DNA from: Clostridiales bacterium COT073_COT-073 | GTDB taxonomy: Bacteria > Bacillota > Clostridia > Lachnospirales > Vallitaleaceae | Length of the DNA stretch: 64,000 nt | Assembly (NCBI GenBank): GCA_003858485.1 | Contig: RQYD01000012.1 | Span: 1 to 64,000, forward strand | Reading direction: 5' to 3' | Part shown: positions 26,353-35,076 of the stretch, in pieces | Layout of the letters: the number at the start of each line of letters is the position of its first letter | Numbering within the stretch: position 1 is the first letter of the stretch | The notes under the pieces: model-generated | Seen by the model: the letters and a program-made list of their open reading frames with translations, nothing else | Databases searched by the model: none | Told to the model about the DNA's origin: nothing | Translations under genes and position numbers: made by a program

Positions 26353-27168
26353 CTAAAATGGCTGTTTGGCCGCATTACCATTGGTAATGATTAAGGCATT
26401 CGGATGTCTTTGCATTAAGCTTGCCGGAAAATGGGCGGAAACTTCACCATAAGCAGCCTGGCGAACAACCGCCCGATGCCAGTCACGAAATACTCCAAAA
26501 ACCAAACGTCTGGCTGATAAAATTTCTTTCATACCAATCGTCACACAGTTTTCCGGCATAGCATCAATTGCCCCTCCCAAGTCACCAACACTGTTAATTG
26601 TTCTGGTTTCTCTGGATATTTCCAGCACCCTGGTCGGCAGCTGGGCAAATTCCTCAGCTGTTAAGACTTCACTGGATTCGTTAAAGGCCAAATGTCCGTT
26701 AATTCCTATCCCGCCAAAGGCAATATCAACTCCGCCTAACTCTTCCAGCAGTTCACCAATTCTATTGGGATTTTTAGGGTCAGGAAAAATTCTTTGCTCC
26801 TCCGGCATTACTAAATCAGCATCTATTTTTCCATATACTTCACGATTCATAAACCCCCGGAATGAAAGTTTATGCTCCTCCGGCAACCAGTTTCCAGTTT
26901 CATCTAAATATTCATCCATATTGATAAACCAGACATTTTTCAGGGAAATCCTCTCTTTGTTGACTAACCTTACAAAAATCGGATATTGACCTGCTGGCCC
27001 AACCGGACAAATATACACAGTTCTTTTGCCTTGGGCATTATTTTTTTTAATATGTTCTATCATTATAGCCGCAATTTCATAAAAAACTTCTGCTGAATCA
27101 CCCAATTTTAAAATTGGTATTTTTGAATCCTTGCCTAAATCTGATGCCGAAATTTGATAATATTTCAT
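26353..27168 (-). CDS. Glucosamine-6-phosphate deaminase-like protein (NagB family)
   Basis: 271 residues from the ATG at 27168 (GGAGG 5 bp upstream; an earlier TTG has none). NagB features are recognisable: NMDEYLD with the general-base Asp, and the loop GGIGINGHLAFNE. In Escherichia coli NagB this loop reads GNDGHIAFNE, with Asp141, His143 and Glu148 needed for ring opening and catalysis. Here the Asp141 position is Asn (codon AAC), while His and Glu remain. The protein may therefore deaminate slowly, isomerise a different sugar phosphate, or act on another amino sugar. It starts the block NagB-like, aldolase, triose-P isomerase, 12 bp before the aldolase gene. Confidence 0.8.
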   Translation of the reverse strand: MKYYQISASDLGKDSKIPILKLGDSAEVFYEIAAIMIEHIKKNNAQGKRTVYICPVGPAGQYPIFVRLVNKERISLKNVWFINMDEYLDETGNWLPEEHKLSFRGFMNREVYGKIDADLVMPEEQRIFPDPKNPNRIGELLEELGGVDIAFGGIGINGHLAFNESSEVLTAEEFAQLPTRVLEISRETRTINSVGDLGGAIDAMPENCVTIGMKEILSARRLVFGVFRDWHRAVVRQAAYGEVSAHFPASLMQRHPNALIITNGNAAKQPF

Positions 27169-27518
27169 TTTTCCCTCCAAATCGTACTAGTGAAATGTAT
27201 TCCCAATTATCCATGTCCTTCCAGTCAAGCCTTTTCTGATTGTTTTCCACCGGCAGGCTCTGACCCTTTCTGTCAGCCGCTTCGTGTTTCTCTCCACTTA
27301 AAACAGCCCAAAATATACATGTCAGCTCACGGCCGCTTCCCTTTTCCCCTCCGGCAGTTGAACTTGTCCATTGCCGGCGAAAGCATAAGTTTTGTTTGTA
27401 AAACCTTTACATGCTTTAAATTTTCAAATTCAGATTATCATAGATTCTAACTTAAATAAAGGTTGATTTTTTTTATCACTCTTTTATTCCTTTAATTTTA
27501 CTATATTTCCTGACTCCT
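27169..27518. other. 350-bp gap inside the glycolysis-like cluster
   Basis: No gene is supportable here. It separates the phosphofructokinase gene from the NagB-like gene, both read leftward, so it could carry a second promoter, but no pair of -35 and -10 boxes stands out on the minus strand. A 98-codon reverse ORF lacks a ribosome site. Confidence 0.4.
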
Positions 27519-28673
27519 TTATTTCCGGAAGCTTACCATTCGGGGTAATTCTCCACCCATTAACGGACTTAGCCACTCTAAGAATGCCGGAGTCACATCA
27601 TATTTTGTGTAATAGTCAGCCGGCATTTTCTTTTCTGCCATCATTACCTGATCAATCGGCACCAAAAATATTTCCGCTTGATAGGGCTGATCCGCCAGTC
27701 GGCGAATACCCACCATTTTCCCGGTTTCTCCGGAAACAGCTGCTTTCACCGCTTCTTCACCAACTCGAATCGCTTCTTCAATATCAATTTGTGAACGCAG
27801 TTTCATAGAAGCCCGACCCAATAATCCCGGTTTTTCGGAGCGTGCTTTAATTCCCAACTTCTTGGTGATCAATGTTGCCAGATGAGCACTGACATCTCCA
27901 AAATAAACGGAACGTCCGGTTTGAAAAATCGGTGGAGTAATCGGAGTACCGTCAGCATAGCGCAATCCTTCACTGGCTACAACCACTACTCCTTTTTTCT
28001 GATCATATAGCGCTTTCACTTTAGCTAAAAATTCCTCTTCTTCAAATGGTACTTCCGGCAAAAGAATCATATCCGGTCCATCGCCATTTTCTTGTCTGGC
28101 ATAAGCCGACGCAGCTGTGATCCAGCCGGCATTTCTACCCAGGGCTTCAATCACCACCACATGAATAGCCAGACCTTTTACATCAAAAGCGACCTCTTTA
28201 ACGCTTTCAGCCATATATCTGGCAGCACTGGCAAAACCTGGACTATGATCGATCACCGCCAGATCATTATCCATTGTCTTAGGAATGCCCATGACCATAA
28301 TTCCGGCAGCCGCACATTCCTGATAAATTTTCCCGCAGGTGTCCATTGTTCCATTCCCGCCATTTAACAACACATATTTAATTTCATGTTTTTTAAAAAT
28401 CGGCAATAATTTTTCATAATCCTCTTTTTCCATTGGATCCCTGGAAGTACCAATGGCCGATCCCGGCGTTTGCAGTAAATTATCTAAATCATCTTCCGAA
28501 ATCTCCCGTAAATCAATAAAGTCCTCGCGAAAGATGGCGCTCATTCCACCATTAGCTGCATAAATATTGTCTATTCCTTCTTCTCTTTTTGCCTGTTTTA
28601 TTACTCCGTACAAAGAGCAGTTAATGACTGCACTCGGTCCTCCACCATGTACAATCAGCAGATTATTTGCCAT
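27519..28673 (-). CDS. Phosphofructokinase, hybrid donor-site type
   Basis: 384 residues from the ATG at 28673 (GAGG 8 bp upstream; an earlier TTG is poorer). It belongs to the roughly 400-residue lineage usually annotated as PPi-dependent. Motifs: HGGGPSAVIN at the N-terminus, PGSAIGTSR, NGGNGTMDT, GIPKTMDNDL with the catalytic Asp, EALGRNAGWI. The donor-site pair is mixed: Gly where PPi enzymes have a second Asp (GGNGT), typical of ATP use, but Lys in PKT, typical of PPi use. The donor therefore cannot be told by inspection. It overlaps the end of the isomerase gene upstream by 11 bp, showing tight translational coupling. Confidence 0.88.
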   Translation of the reverse strand: MANNLLIVHGGGPSAVINCSLYGVIKQAKREEGIDNIYAANGGMSAIFREDFIDLREISEDDLDNLLQTPGSAIGTSRDPMEKEDYEKLLPIFKKHEIKYVLLNGGNGTMDTCGKIYQECAAAGIMVMGIPKTMDNDLAVIDHSPGFASAARYMAESVKEVAFDVKGLAIHVVVIEALGRNAGWITAASAYARQENGDGPDMILLPEVPFEEEEFLAKVKALYDQKKGVVVVASEGLRYADGTPITPPIFQTGRSVYFGDVSAHLATLITKKLGIKARSEKPGLLGRASMKLRSQIDIEEAIRVGEEAVKAAVSGETGKMVGIRRLADQPYQAEIFLVPIDQVMMAEKKMPADYYTKYDVTPAFLEWLSPLMGGELPRMVSFRK

Positions 28674-29889
28674 TTCTTTTACCTCGCAATCCTTCAAACA
28701 TTTTTTGCTTATATTTTTCCACTCCCTCCTGATTAAACGGATTAACTTCCAATATCCGGCCGGAAATCACCACTGCTGCCATGAAGAAAATGAAAAGCCT
28801 GCCCCATTCTTTTTCTGAAAAATCATCTATTTCCAGTAAAAAATAAGGAATTCCTTCCTCGGCATGAGCCGCTATGGTCGCATCTTCCATCACCCGATTA
28901 ATACCCGCAAAATTCTGATCATTTAAATAATCAAATTCATCTTTGATTCTTGAAGGGACAACTGCAATTTTATGGTCATAATTTTTTACCCGTAAAAATG
29001 TTTCAATCATGATTGGTGAGCCATCCTGAAGAAATTGACCCATCGAGTGCAAATCTTCAGAAAAGCATAATCCATCCGGATAAAGACCTTTCTTATCTTT
29101 GCCTTCCGATTCTCCAAAAAGTTGCACCCACCATTTGAGCCATTCCCTGAAATCAAGGTCAAAGGCTGACAGTACTTCGACTCTGTAGCCCTGCTGATAA
29201 GCTGCCTGACGATAAGCAACATAATCATAGATAAAGTGGTTTTCCTTTTTCATTTCGGCCAGCATTTCCGCCCGTCCGGCCAATAGCTGACTGATGTCAA
29301 TACCGGCTACCGCCATTGGAAACAGGCCAACATTAGAAAACGCCGAAAAACGTCCGCCCACCTCCGGCTCAAACTCCAGGAAAGTATATCCTTCGGCCAC
29401 TGCTATTTCTTCCAGTAGGGATCCCTTGCTGCCGGTGACAACAATGCGCCTGGCGGTTTCTTGCTGGCCATATTTCTTTTCCATCGCCTGTCTGAGCATC
29501 CGGAAATGACTGCCTGGCTCCAGAGTTTGAAAATTCTTGGCAATCACATTCAAACATACCCGATGTCTTTCTACCTCCTGTAACAATCGCTCCATTTGCC
29601 TTGGCGATAAGCCGTTGCCGGCATAGACAATTTTCGGTCCACCTCCGGTTCCATTTTTACTTAATCCTTCAATAATCGCTCTGGCTGCCCCATTAGAACC
29701 TCCAACTCCCACCAGAAAAAAAACATCACATTGGCTGCGAATTTCCTCCGCTCTGGCTTTTAAAAACTCAAGATGCTCTGCCGGATAATCCGGTCCATAA
29801 AAATTATGATTTTCTTCTGCTTGCCATATTTCCCTGGCCCGACTTCTTAAATCATGATTTGTATCTTTTACATTAAAAATCGCATTCAT
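28663..29889 (-). CDS. pgi: Glucose-6-phosphate isomerase family protein
   Basis: 408 residues, slightly shorter than usual bacterial enzymes (about 430-450). Motifs: LVGVGGSNGAARA for the first sugar-phosphate site, VTGSKGS, the signature GGRFSAFSNVGLFPMAVAGID beginning near residue 186, LFGESEGKDKKGLYP with the conserved Glu, EDLHSMGQ and NPFNQEGVEKYK. All catalytic parts therefore seem present. It should interconvert an aldohexose-6-P and fructose-6-P. Its place next to phosphofructokinase and aldolase in a ROK-controlled cluster suggests a second copy dedicated to one imported sugar. GCAGGAG precedes the start. Confidence 0.9.
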   Translation of the reverse strand: MNAIFNVKDTNHDLRSRAREIWQAEENHNFYGPDYPAEHLEFLKARAEEIRSQCDVFFLVGVGGSNGAARAIIEGLSKNGTGGGPKIVYAGNGLSPRQMERLLQEVERHRVCLNVIAKNFQTLEPGSHFRMLRQAMEKKYGQQETARRIVVTGSKGSLLEEIAVAEGYTFLEFEPEVGGRFSAFSNVGLFPMAVAGIDISQLLAGRAEMLAEMKKENHFIYDYVAYRQAAYQQGYRVEVLSAFDLDFREWLKWWVQLFGESEGKDKKGLYPDGLCFSEDLHSMGQFLQDGSPIMIETFLRVKNYDHKIAVVPSRIKDEFDYLNDQNFAGINRVMEDATIAAHAEEGIPYFLLEIDDFSEKEWGRLFIFFMAAVVISGRILEVNPFNQEGVEKYKQKMFEGLRGKRNGK

Positions 29890-29911
29890 AACTCCTGCCT
29901 CTCTATTTTAT

Positions 29912-30940
29912 TCACTTCTTCCATATTTTATTTTCTTTTGCTGATTGGTAAATACCCAGCACCATTTCCAGAGTTTCTACCGCATCCGTTGGCGCAAAAT
30001 GCGGCTGTTTATCCTGACGAACGGCTTCATAAAAGTCCTGAATCTGATGCAAATGATAGTCTCCCCAGTAGCTTAATCCCATTAAAGGTCTCCCTTTAGG
30101 TCTGATTCTCAGCTCCTCTTCTCCTTGTTTTTGAATTATTACTTCCTGACCAACCAACTTTGCTGTTCCTTTTTCAAACAAAAATTCAATTTCAATTGGT
30201 GAATTTGTAACATGGTAATTAGTTGCAAAAAAAGAATATCGGACTCCATTTTCAAATGTAATGACTGCGTCAGCCACATCCTCGACCTCAATTTCTGTCC
30301 GAACTCTTCGGTCGATATGTGCCTGAATTGATACAACCTTTTTCCCAATCACATATCTTACCAGATCAAGGCTGTGAATGGCTTGATCCATGACCACTCC
30401 TCCGCCTTCCGTTTCCCATCGGCCCTTCCAGTCACAAGCATAATACGACGCCGGACGAAACCAATGGAGCGTAGACCAAACACCTTTTAATTCCCCTAGT
30501 TCATTGGCTAACATCTGTCTTTTAATTTCTGTGATTCCTTCAATAAAACGATTTTGCGAAATAACCGCCAATTTCCGGCCAGTCTGATCGGCCACCTTTA
30601 TCATGTCCCTTGCAGATGACAATGTAATTGCAATTGGCTTTTCTACCAGTACATGAATGCCAGCTTGCAAACAGGTAATTGTTTGCTGAGCATGCAAAAA
30701 ATGGGGAGTCAGAATATGGACAATTTCAGGCTTGTAACTTATTAATTCCTCAACACTTGTAGCACTCACACAACCTGGAAAAGATTCCACAAATCGTTCT
30801 GCTCTTTCCACCCTTTTATCAATCGCTATCACTACTTCAATTTGTTCCTTTAATATTCGAAATACTTCTTGATACAGATCAGAAATCCTTCCGCATCCGA
30901 TCACTCCAATTCGCAACCGTTTTCTCTTTTCTGCTTCCAT
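29912..30940 (-). CDS. Gfo/Idh/MocA family oxidoreductase
   Basis: 342 residues from the ATG at 30940, which has AAGGAG 6 bp upstream; a much longer frame running back into the ROK gene was rejected. The Rossmann motif IGVIGCGRISDLY binds NAD(P), and VLVEKPIAIT carries the family EKP lysine. The catalytic-type segment MDQAIHSLDLVRYVIG supplies the expected Asp and His. Members oxidise or reduce sugars, inositols and sugar derivatives. As the gene nearest the regulator it may make the first change to the imported sugar before the glycolytic steps. A second, only distantly similar family member is in the ABC operon at 46264. Confidence 0.88.
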   Translation of the reverse strand: MEAEKRKRLRIGVIGCGRISDLYQEVFRILKEQIEVVIAIDKRVERAERFVESFPGCVSATSVEELISYKPEIVHILTPHFLHAQQTITCLQAGIHVLVEKPIAITLSSARDMIKVADQTGRKLAVISQNRFIEGITEIKRQMLANELGELKGVWSTLHWFRPASYYACDWKGRWETEGGGVVMDQAIHSLDLVRYVIGKKVVSIQAHIDRRVRTEIEVEDVADAVITFENGVRYSFFATNYHVTNSPIEIEFLFEKGTAKLVGQEVIIQKQGEEELRIRPKGRPLMGLSYWGDYHLHQIQDFYEAVRQDKQPHFAPTDAVETLEMVLGIYQSAKENKIWKK

Positions 30941-30974
30941 TTCTTTCTCCTTTTCCACTGTCTGGAATTGCTTT

Positions 30975-32165
30975 TTACTGGATAAATATATGTTTGACTG
31001 CAAAAAAAGCGGCCGCTTTTGCTCCGCCAAAAGAATCATAGGGAACAAACAAAATTTCCGTTTTTTCTTTTCCATAAAGATTAAAACGAGTTTCTTCTAA
31101 AATTCGCCGGCGTAATTCATCTTCCTGAAAAATATAGCCATCAACATAGACCGTTTGTGGACTGACGTAATTGATAATGTTGGCTAAGGCAATTGCCAGA
31201 TATTTAACTCTCAGATATAGCAGCTCCCGTGTTTGCCTGTCATGATTGCGAAAATCCTGAATCACATCTTTGATTGTTATGTCAGGCTCTTTTTTTCCTG
31301 TTCTGGCCAACAAAATTTTTTGATATTCTTCCAGAATGACCCTTTCTCCTGCTACTGCATCTAAACAGCCCCTATTCCCACAAACCTTGCAAATAGGACC
31401 ATCAGGAATAATGACTGTATGTCCAAGTTCTCCTGCTCCGGCCTGATAGCCTGTATATACAGAATCTTTTATGACAAGTGAACAGGCAATTCCTGCTGAT
31501 ACAAAGAAATAAGCAAAATTCTCCGGTATTTCTTTTTGTTGATCAATACCTCCTTTTAACTCAGTCGCAACCGCCCGGACCCTGACATTATTTTCAATCA
31601 CTGTCCTGATCCCTATCTCTTCCATTATCTCTTTGCCCAAATAATTTTCCTGCCAGTCGGAATGGATGTTGCGGTAAATATATCCGATTTCATGCTGAAT
31701 CAAACCTGACAATCCAATGCCAATGCCTTTGATCGCCTGTCTATTGACTTTACTGATGCGAATCGTTTCTTCAATTTGCTGCAAAAGCATTTGTTTCATC
31801 TCGGAGTAAACAGCCGATGCCACTTCAAATTTTTCTTGCACGATCACTGCACCGGTTAAGTCTATGATACAAATTGCTGTATCAAAAGGCTTCAGTTCAA
31901 CTCCCACAAAATACATTTGCTTTTCATTAAAATCAAGGGCTACCGGCCTGCGCCCCAATTCTCCATTCCAATCAGATATCGGCTTTTCTACCAATATCCC
32001 TTCTTCCAACATTTGATTAACGGTTGTTGTAACTGTTGGCAATGTCAGAGATAAACGTTCCGCAATTTCTGTCCTGGTGATCAAACGATTTTTATAAATC
32101 ATTTCTTTGATTAATGAGCGATTCTGCCTTTTTACTCGTTTTAAATTTCCGCCTTTTTTCTTCAT
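30975..32165 (-). CDS. ROK-family transcriptional repressor (XylR/NagC type)
   Basis: 396 residues. An N-terminal winged helix-turn-helix (about 10-65, ITRTEIAERLSLTLPTVT) is joined to a ROK sugar-binding domain. The ROK zinc motif is CKVCGNRGCLDAVAGE, the usual CxxCGxxGCL with one small change. Such proteins bind A/T-rich palindromes and release them on binding a sugar or sugar phosphate. It heads the leftward glycolysis-like cluster and is divergent from the DUF4838 gene. A 29-bp palindrome in between recurs upstream of the ABC transporter at 50 kb, so both are its likely targets. AGGGG precedes the start. Confidence 0.9.
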   Translation of the reverse strand: MKKKGGNLKRVKRQNRSLIKEMIYKNRLITRTEIAERLSLTLPTVTTTVNQMLEEGILVEKPISDWNGELGRRPVALDFNEKQMYFVGVELKPFDTAICIIDLTGAVIVQEKFEVASAVYSEMKQMLLQQIEETIRISKVNRQAIKGIGIGLSGLIQHEIGYIYRNIHSDWQENYLGKEIMEEIGIRTVIENNVRVRAVATELKGGIDQQKEIPENFAYFFVSAGIACSLVIKDSVYTGYQAGAGELGHTVIIPDGPICKVCGNRGCLDAVAGERVILEEYQKILLARTGKKEPDITIKDVIQDFRNHDRQTRELLYLRVKYLAIALANIINYVSPQTVYVDGYIFQEDELRRRILEETRFNLYGKEKTEILFVPYDSFGGAKAAAFFAVKHIFIQ

Positions 32166-32489
32166 ATGTTCCCCTGCTTTATAATAAAATAAGTTAAGAT
32201 GTACACAGCATATTTACTTTACCAAACTTCCATCATAAGATCTCCGGTACAAAGTGACCAGCTCTTATCGGTGTTGCCTCAAAACTTATCAATATTACAC
32301 TTTATAACCTCTGATAACTTAACTTCTGACTACTAATATATGCTTGATTTCTTATCAAAAATATCTTATACTTAAAATATAATTATTTAATTTAATTAAT
32401 TATATCATACCTTATCTTTCCGACAAATTCAAACTAAATTCTAAAAAAAAATAAAATATTACCATCAATTTGACCCAATGGAGGTTTTT
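32166..32489. promoter_or_regulatory. Divergent promoter region of ROK and DUF4838 genes
   Basis: 324 bp of A/T-rich DNA without a gene. It holds the candidate ROK operator at 32377-32405. Promoter boxes are hard to single out in such A/T-rich sequence. The operator lies 85 bp before the DUF4838 ATG and about 210 bp before the ROK ATG, so it can act on the rightward promoter directly and perhaps on both. Confidence 0.5.
32377..32405. promoter_or_regulatory. Candidate ROK operator, 29-bp A/T palindrome (site 1)
   Basis: The site is palindromic around 32391 apart from one mismatched pair and the centre base. Its core is TTTAATTTAATTAA, with ATATAATTA at the left and TAATTATAT at the right. It matches site 2 (50241-50269) in 27 of 29 bases. 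Both sites continue identically with CAT. ROK regulators of the NagC/XylR type typically bind A/T-rich palindromes of this sort, and the ROK gene is the nearest regulator. Confidence 0.65.
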
Positions 32490-34448
32490 ATGCACCTGAT
32501 CTTATGTAATACCCACGAAACCATTCAATTCGCCGCCGAAGAATTAAAAAAATATTTGCAAAAAATATCCTTCTCATCCATTCAAATTTTACCGGCAACC
32601 GTTGAAAACCTTAAAAATTCAAAAGTTGCTGGCATTTCCCTCGGAACTGCGGATGATTTGATCCATCTGTCCAGCGATGTTAAAAGCTCAAATATTGATG
32701 ATGCATTTGAGATCAAGATCCATTCCGGCTCCGGCTATCTGTGTGGCAGTAATCCCCGCAGTGTTCTGTTTGCAGTTTATGCTTTATTGAGAGGATTGGG
32801 CTATGACTGGCCAAATCCACAAACCGAAATCTATCTTCCAAAATCTGATCTTAAACTTGATGAACTTCATTTCCATCAATCACAAAAAGCTGCTACCCGC
32901 CATCGGGGAATTGTACTGGAAGGAGCCAATTCAGCTGATAATGTACTGGACATCATCCGCTGGATGCCGAAACTGTACTATAACAGTTATTTTATTCAGT
33001 TTCAAACTCCATATTACTTCTTTGCCAATTGGTATCTTCATGCAGAAAATTCATATCTGTCTCCCCAAAGTTTCAGTGAAAAGGATGCTATTCGCATAAA
33101 AAATGCAATAGAACTTGAGTTAAAAAAGAGAGACCTATTATACCACGCAGTTGGTCATGCCTGGACAAGCGAGAGCATTGGCATCAAAGGCTTGGGATGG
33201 AATCCCGAATCCATTTCCCTGACTTCCTGGCAGCAGGAACATCTGGCTTTAATTAACGGACAACGTCAACTGTTTAATGATATTACCTTAAATACCAATT
33301 TATGCTATAGTCACCCGGAATCGGCAGAACTTTTTGCCAATCAGGTTCTGAAATATATGCAGGCTAATCCAGACACTGATTTTTTACATATCTGGTTGGC
33401 TGATGGCTACAATAACATTTGCGAATGTCCGAACTGCACAAGCATTCTGCCCTCTGATCAATATATTGACATCTTAAATCATTTGGATCATGTACTGACG
33501 GAGCATAATATTCCGGTAAAGCTCGTTTTTCTCGTTTATTATGACTTACTATGGGCACCACAAACTCAAAGGCTGCACCATCCTGAGCGCTTTGTGTTGA
33601 TGTTTGCGCCTATCAGCCGCACGTTTGAATCCTCTTATGCTGATATTTCCAATATTCCTGCTCCTCATGATTATCAACGCAATCAGATCGCCATTCCCCA
33701 CTCGGTGGAAGAAAATTTATCTTACCTCAAAGAATGGCAAAAAACCTTTTCCGGTGACAGCTTTGTTTTTGATTATCCGCTTGGACGGGCTCATTATGGC
33801 GATCCCGGTTATCTTAAGATCGCCCGGACCATTTATCATGATATTCGCAGCCTATCAAAACTGGGGTTAAATGGTTATTTAAGTTGTCAGGAACAACGCT
33901 GCTTTTTTCCACATGCATTGCCCAATTATTTGATGGGGCGGACATTATGGGATAATACTTTATCATTTGAAGAGATCTGCCAGGAGTTCTTTTTGCATTC
34001 TTATGGGCAACAAGGACTCGATTTGATACCGCTTTTAGAAAAAATTTCCTACACTTTTAATACCGACTATTGGAACCGGGTGATTGATCATTATCAGCCC
34101 TGGTATGGTCAGCAGCTTGCTATCGTCAAAGAATTGGCAACCACTCTGGACCATCTGGTTCAAAGCAATTTGGCCGGGATAGCCGAAGCTTCCTGCCGGA
34201 ATAATCATACTTACTTTACCAACTGGCAAACCTTATCCTATTTGCCGGAATATATTCGTTTACTCAGCATTTGTCTGGCTGCTAAAGCAGACGGAAATGA
34301 TCCGGCTGCAAATGAAGCTCTGAAAGGCTTCCGTCATTATGTGCAAAAGCATGAATATAATTTGCAGTCATCACTTGATGTTTTTCGGGTGCTTAATCTG
34401 GCTCATTTATACATTGAACTGGAAAAACCAAATGCTGAATTCAGTTGA
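32490..34448 (+). CDS. DUF4838 protein, glycoside-hydrolase-like
   Basis: 652 residues from the ATG at 32490 (GGAGG 6 bp upstream). The N-terminal part (1-130) resembles the alpha-glucuronidase N-terminal domain often found before catalytic barrels: TIQFAAEELKKYLQKI, GISLGTADD and LFAVYALLRGLGYDWP. The DUF4838 core follows, with HIWLADGYNNICECPNC at about 305. DUF4838 proteins are thought to be glycosidases, but I know of no assigned reaction. There is no signal peptide, so it would act on imported oligosaccharides. It is divergent from the ROK gene and shares its operator, and originally faced the ABC transporter operon now lying beyond the mobile element. Confidence 0.8.
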   Translation: MHLILCNTHETIQFAAEELKKYLQKISFSSIQILPATVENLKNSKVAGISLGTADDLIHLSSDVKSSNIDDAFEIKIHSGSGYLCGSNPRSVLFAVYALLRGLGYDWPNPQTEIYLPKSDLKLDELHFHQSQKAATRHRGIVLEGANSADNVLDIIRWMPKLYYNSYFIQFQTPYYFFANWYLHAENSYLSPQSFSEKDAIRIKNAIELELKKRDLLYHAVGHAWTSESIGIKGLGWNPESISLTSWQQEHLALINGQRQLFNDITLNTNLCYSHPESAELFANQVLKYMQANPDTDFLHIWLADGYNNICECPNCTSILPSDQYIDILNHLDHVLTEHNIPVKLVFLVYYDLLWAPQTQRLHHPERFVLMFAPISRTFESSYADISNIPAPHDYQRNQIAIPHSVEENLSYLKEWQKTFSGDSFVFDYPLGRAHYGDPGYLKIARTIYHDIRSLSKLGLNGYLSCQEQRCFFPHALPNYLMGRTLWDNTLSFEEICQEFFLHSYGQQGLDLIPLLEKISYTFNTDYWNRVIDHYQPWYGQQLAIVKELATTLDHLVQSNLAGIAEASCRNNHTYFTNWQTLSYLPEYIRLLSICLAAKADGNDPAANEALKGFRHYVQKHEYNLQSSLDVFRVLNLAHLYIELEKPNAEFS

Positions 34449-34523
34449 TAGCCATACCTTTAAGATAAATGGACTGCTTGGCAGCAGCCCATAAAAATCA
34501 AGGAAAAACAATAGCCAAAAAAT

Positions 34524-34572
34524 GTCCCGGCCCCAAAAATCAAGTCAAAATCTGATAATTTGGGGTCGGGAC
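34524..34572. terminator. Hairpin downstream of DUF4838, probable terminator
   Basis: Arms of 14 bp, GTCCCGGCCCCAAA (34524-34537) and TTTGGGGTCGGGAC (34559-34572), pair throughout with one G-U pair and a 21-nt loop. No long T-run follows, so it may be an mRNA 3' end structure rather than a classical intrinsic terminator. Confidence 0.55.
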
Positions 34573-34630
34573 AGATCATATCTGAAAGTGAAGTGAAGTG
34601 CCGACTTCGTCATTGCATTCACTTCTCCCC

Positions 34631-34660
34631 TTTCGCAACTTACTTCGTAAGATTGCTTTC
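34631..34660 (+). repeat. Lone hairpin module of the MITE-like family
   Basis: TTTCGCAACTTACTTCGTAA begins a 30-bp stretch matching the internal module found in copies C and the 50-kb copy. No terminal repeats flank it closely, so it is a remnant. It marks this point as host sequence, outside the mobile element. Confidence 0.65.
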
Positions 34661-34817
34661 AGGGTACATTTGCGTACTTTTTAATACATATCCTGGGTAA
34701 ATGCTCATGTACGGTAAAGAAGCAAGCAACCGAAAACAAGAAAACAAGAGATAGACCGCCAGCACCATACTATTCCGAATCAAAGAAGCTAAAGACCAAA
34801 AGACAAGCACCGTGGAA

Positions 34818-34945
34818 ATGTGTATAACTTGCTATTCCGTCATGGAAAAGTCCGTTCACAGAACATGGAAAAGCTAAAGTGCAGCTTTCCCACATTCTGC
34901 AAACAGACTTTCCCACAACTCCATGAGATAGCAAGTTATGCACAT
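34818..34945. repeat. Long inverted repeat near the left junction
   Basis: Arms of 18 bp (34818-34835, ATGTGTATAACTTGCTAT, and 34928-34945) match in 17 of 18 positions around a 92-bp spacer. The spacer contains CTTTCCCAC twice, the core of the host MITE ends. It may be an element end, an origin-like site or a remnant repeat. Confidence 0.6.
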
Positions 34946-35006
34946 TACGCACAGTGCCGACTGCTACGAAATCCCACTCACTTACATACACATAAGAGTT
35001 GCTATC

Positions 35007-35038
35007 TTGACAATTCAAGGTAAGTATTATATACTTAC
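35007..35038 (+). promoter_or_regulatory. Sigma-A promoter with overlapping palindromic operator of the TetR gene
   Basis: TTGACA (35007-35012), 17 bp, TATACT (35030-35035). Over the -10 lies a perfect palindrome GTAAGTAT, TAT, ATACTTAC (35020-35038). A repressor bound there would block RNA polymerase. The TetR-type gene 39 bp downstream is the natural candidate, so autoregulation is likely. Confidence 0.75.
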
Positions 35039-35076
35039 GGAAACTTATAAAACGATTTTAGTTTCCGAGGTGTATT

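Larger units (their letters stand above)
34449..35076. other. Non-coding region holding the left junction of the mobile element
   Basis: 628 bp without a supportable gene. In order it contains a terminator-like hairpin (34524-34572), a lone hairpin module of the host MITE family (34631-34660), a long inverted repeat (34818-34945) and the TetR promoter with its operator (35007-35038). The host-type repeat places the left end of the mobile element to the right of about 34665. Short ORFs across the inverted repeat lack ribosome sites. Confidence 0.55.
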
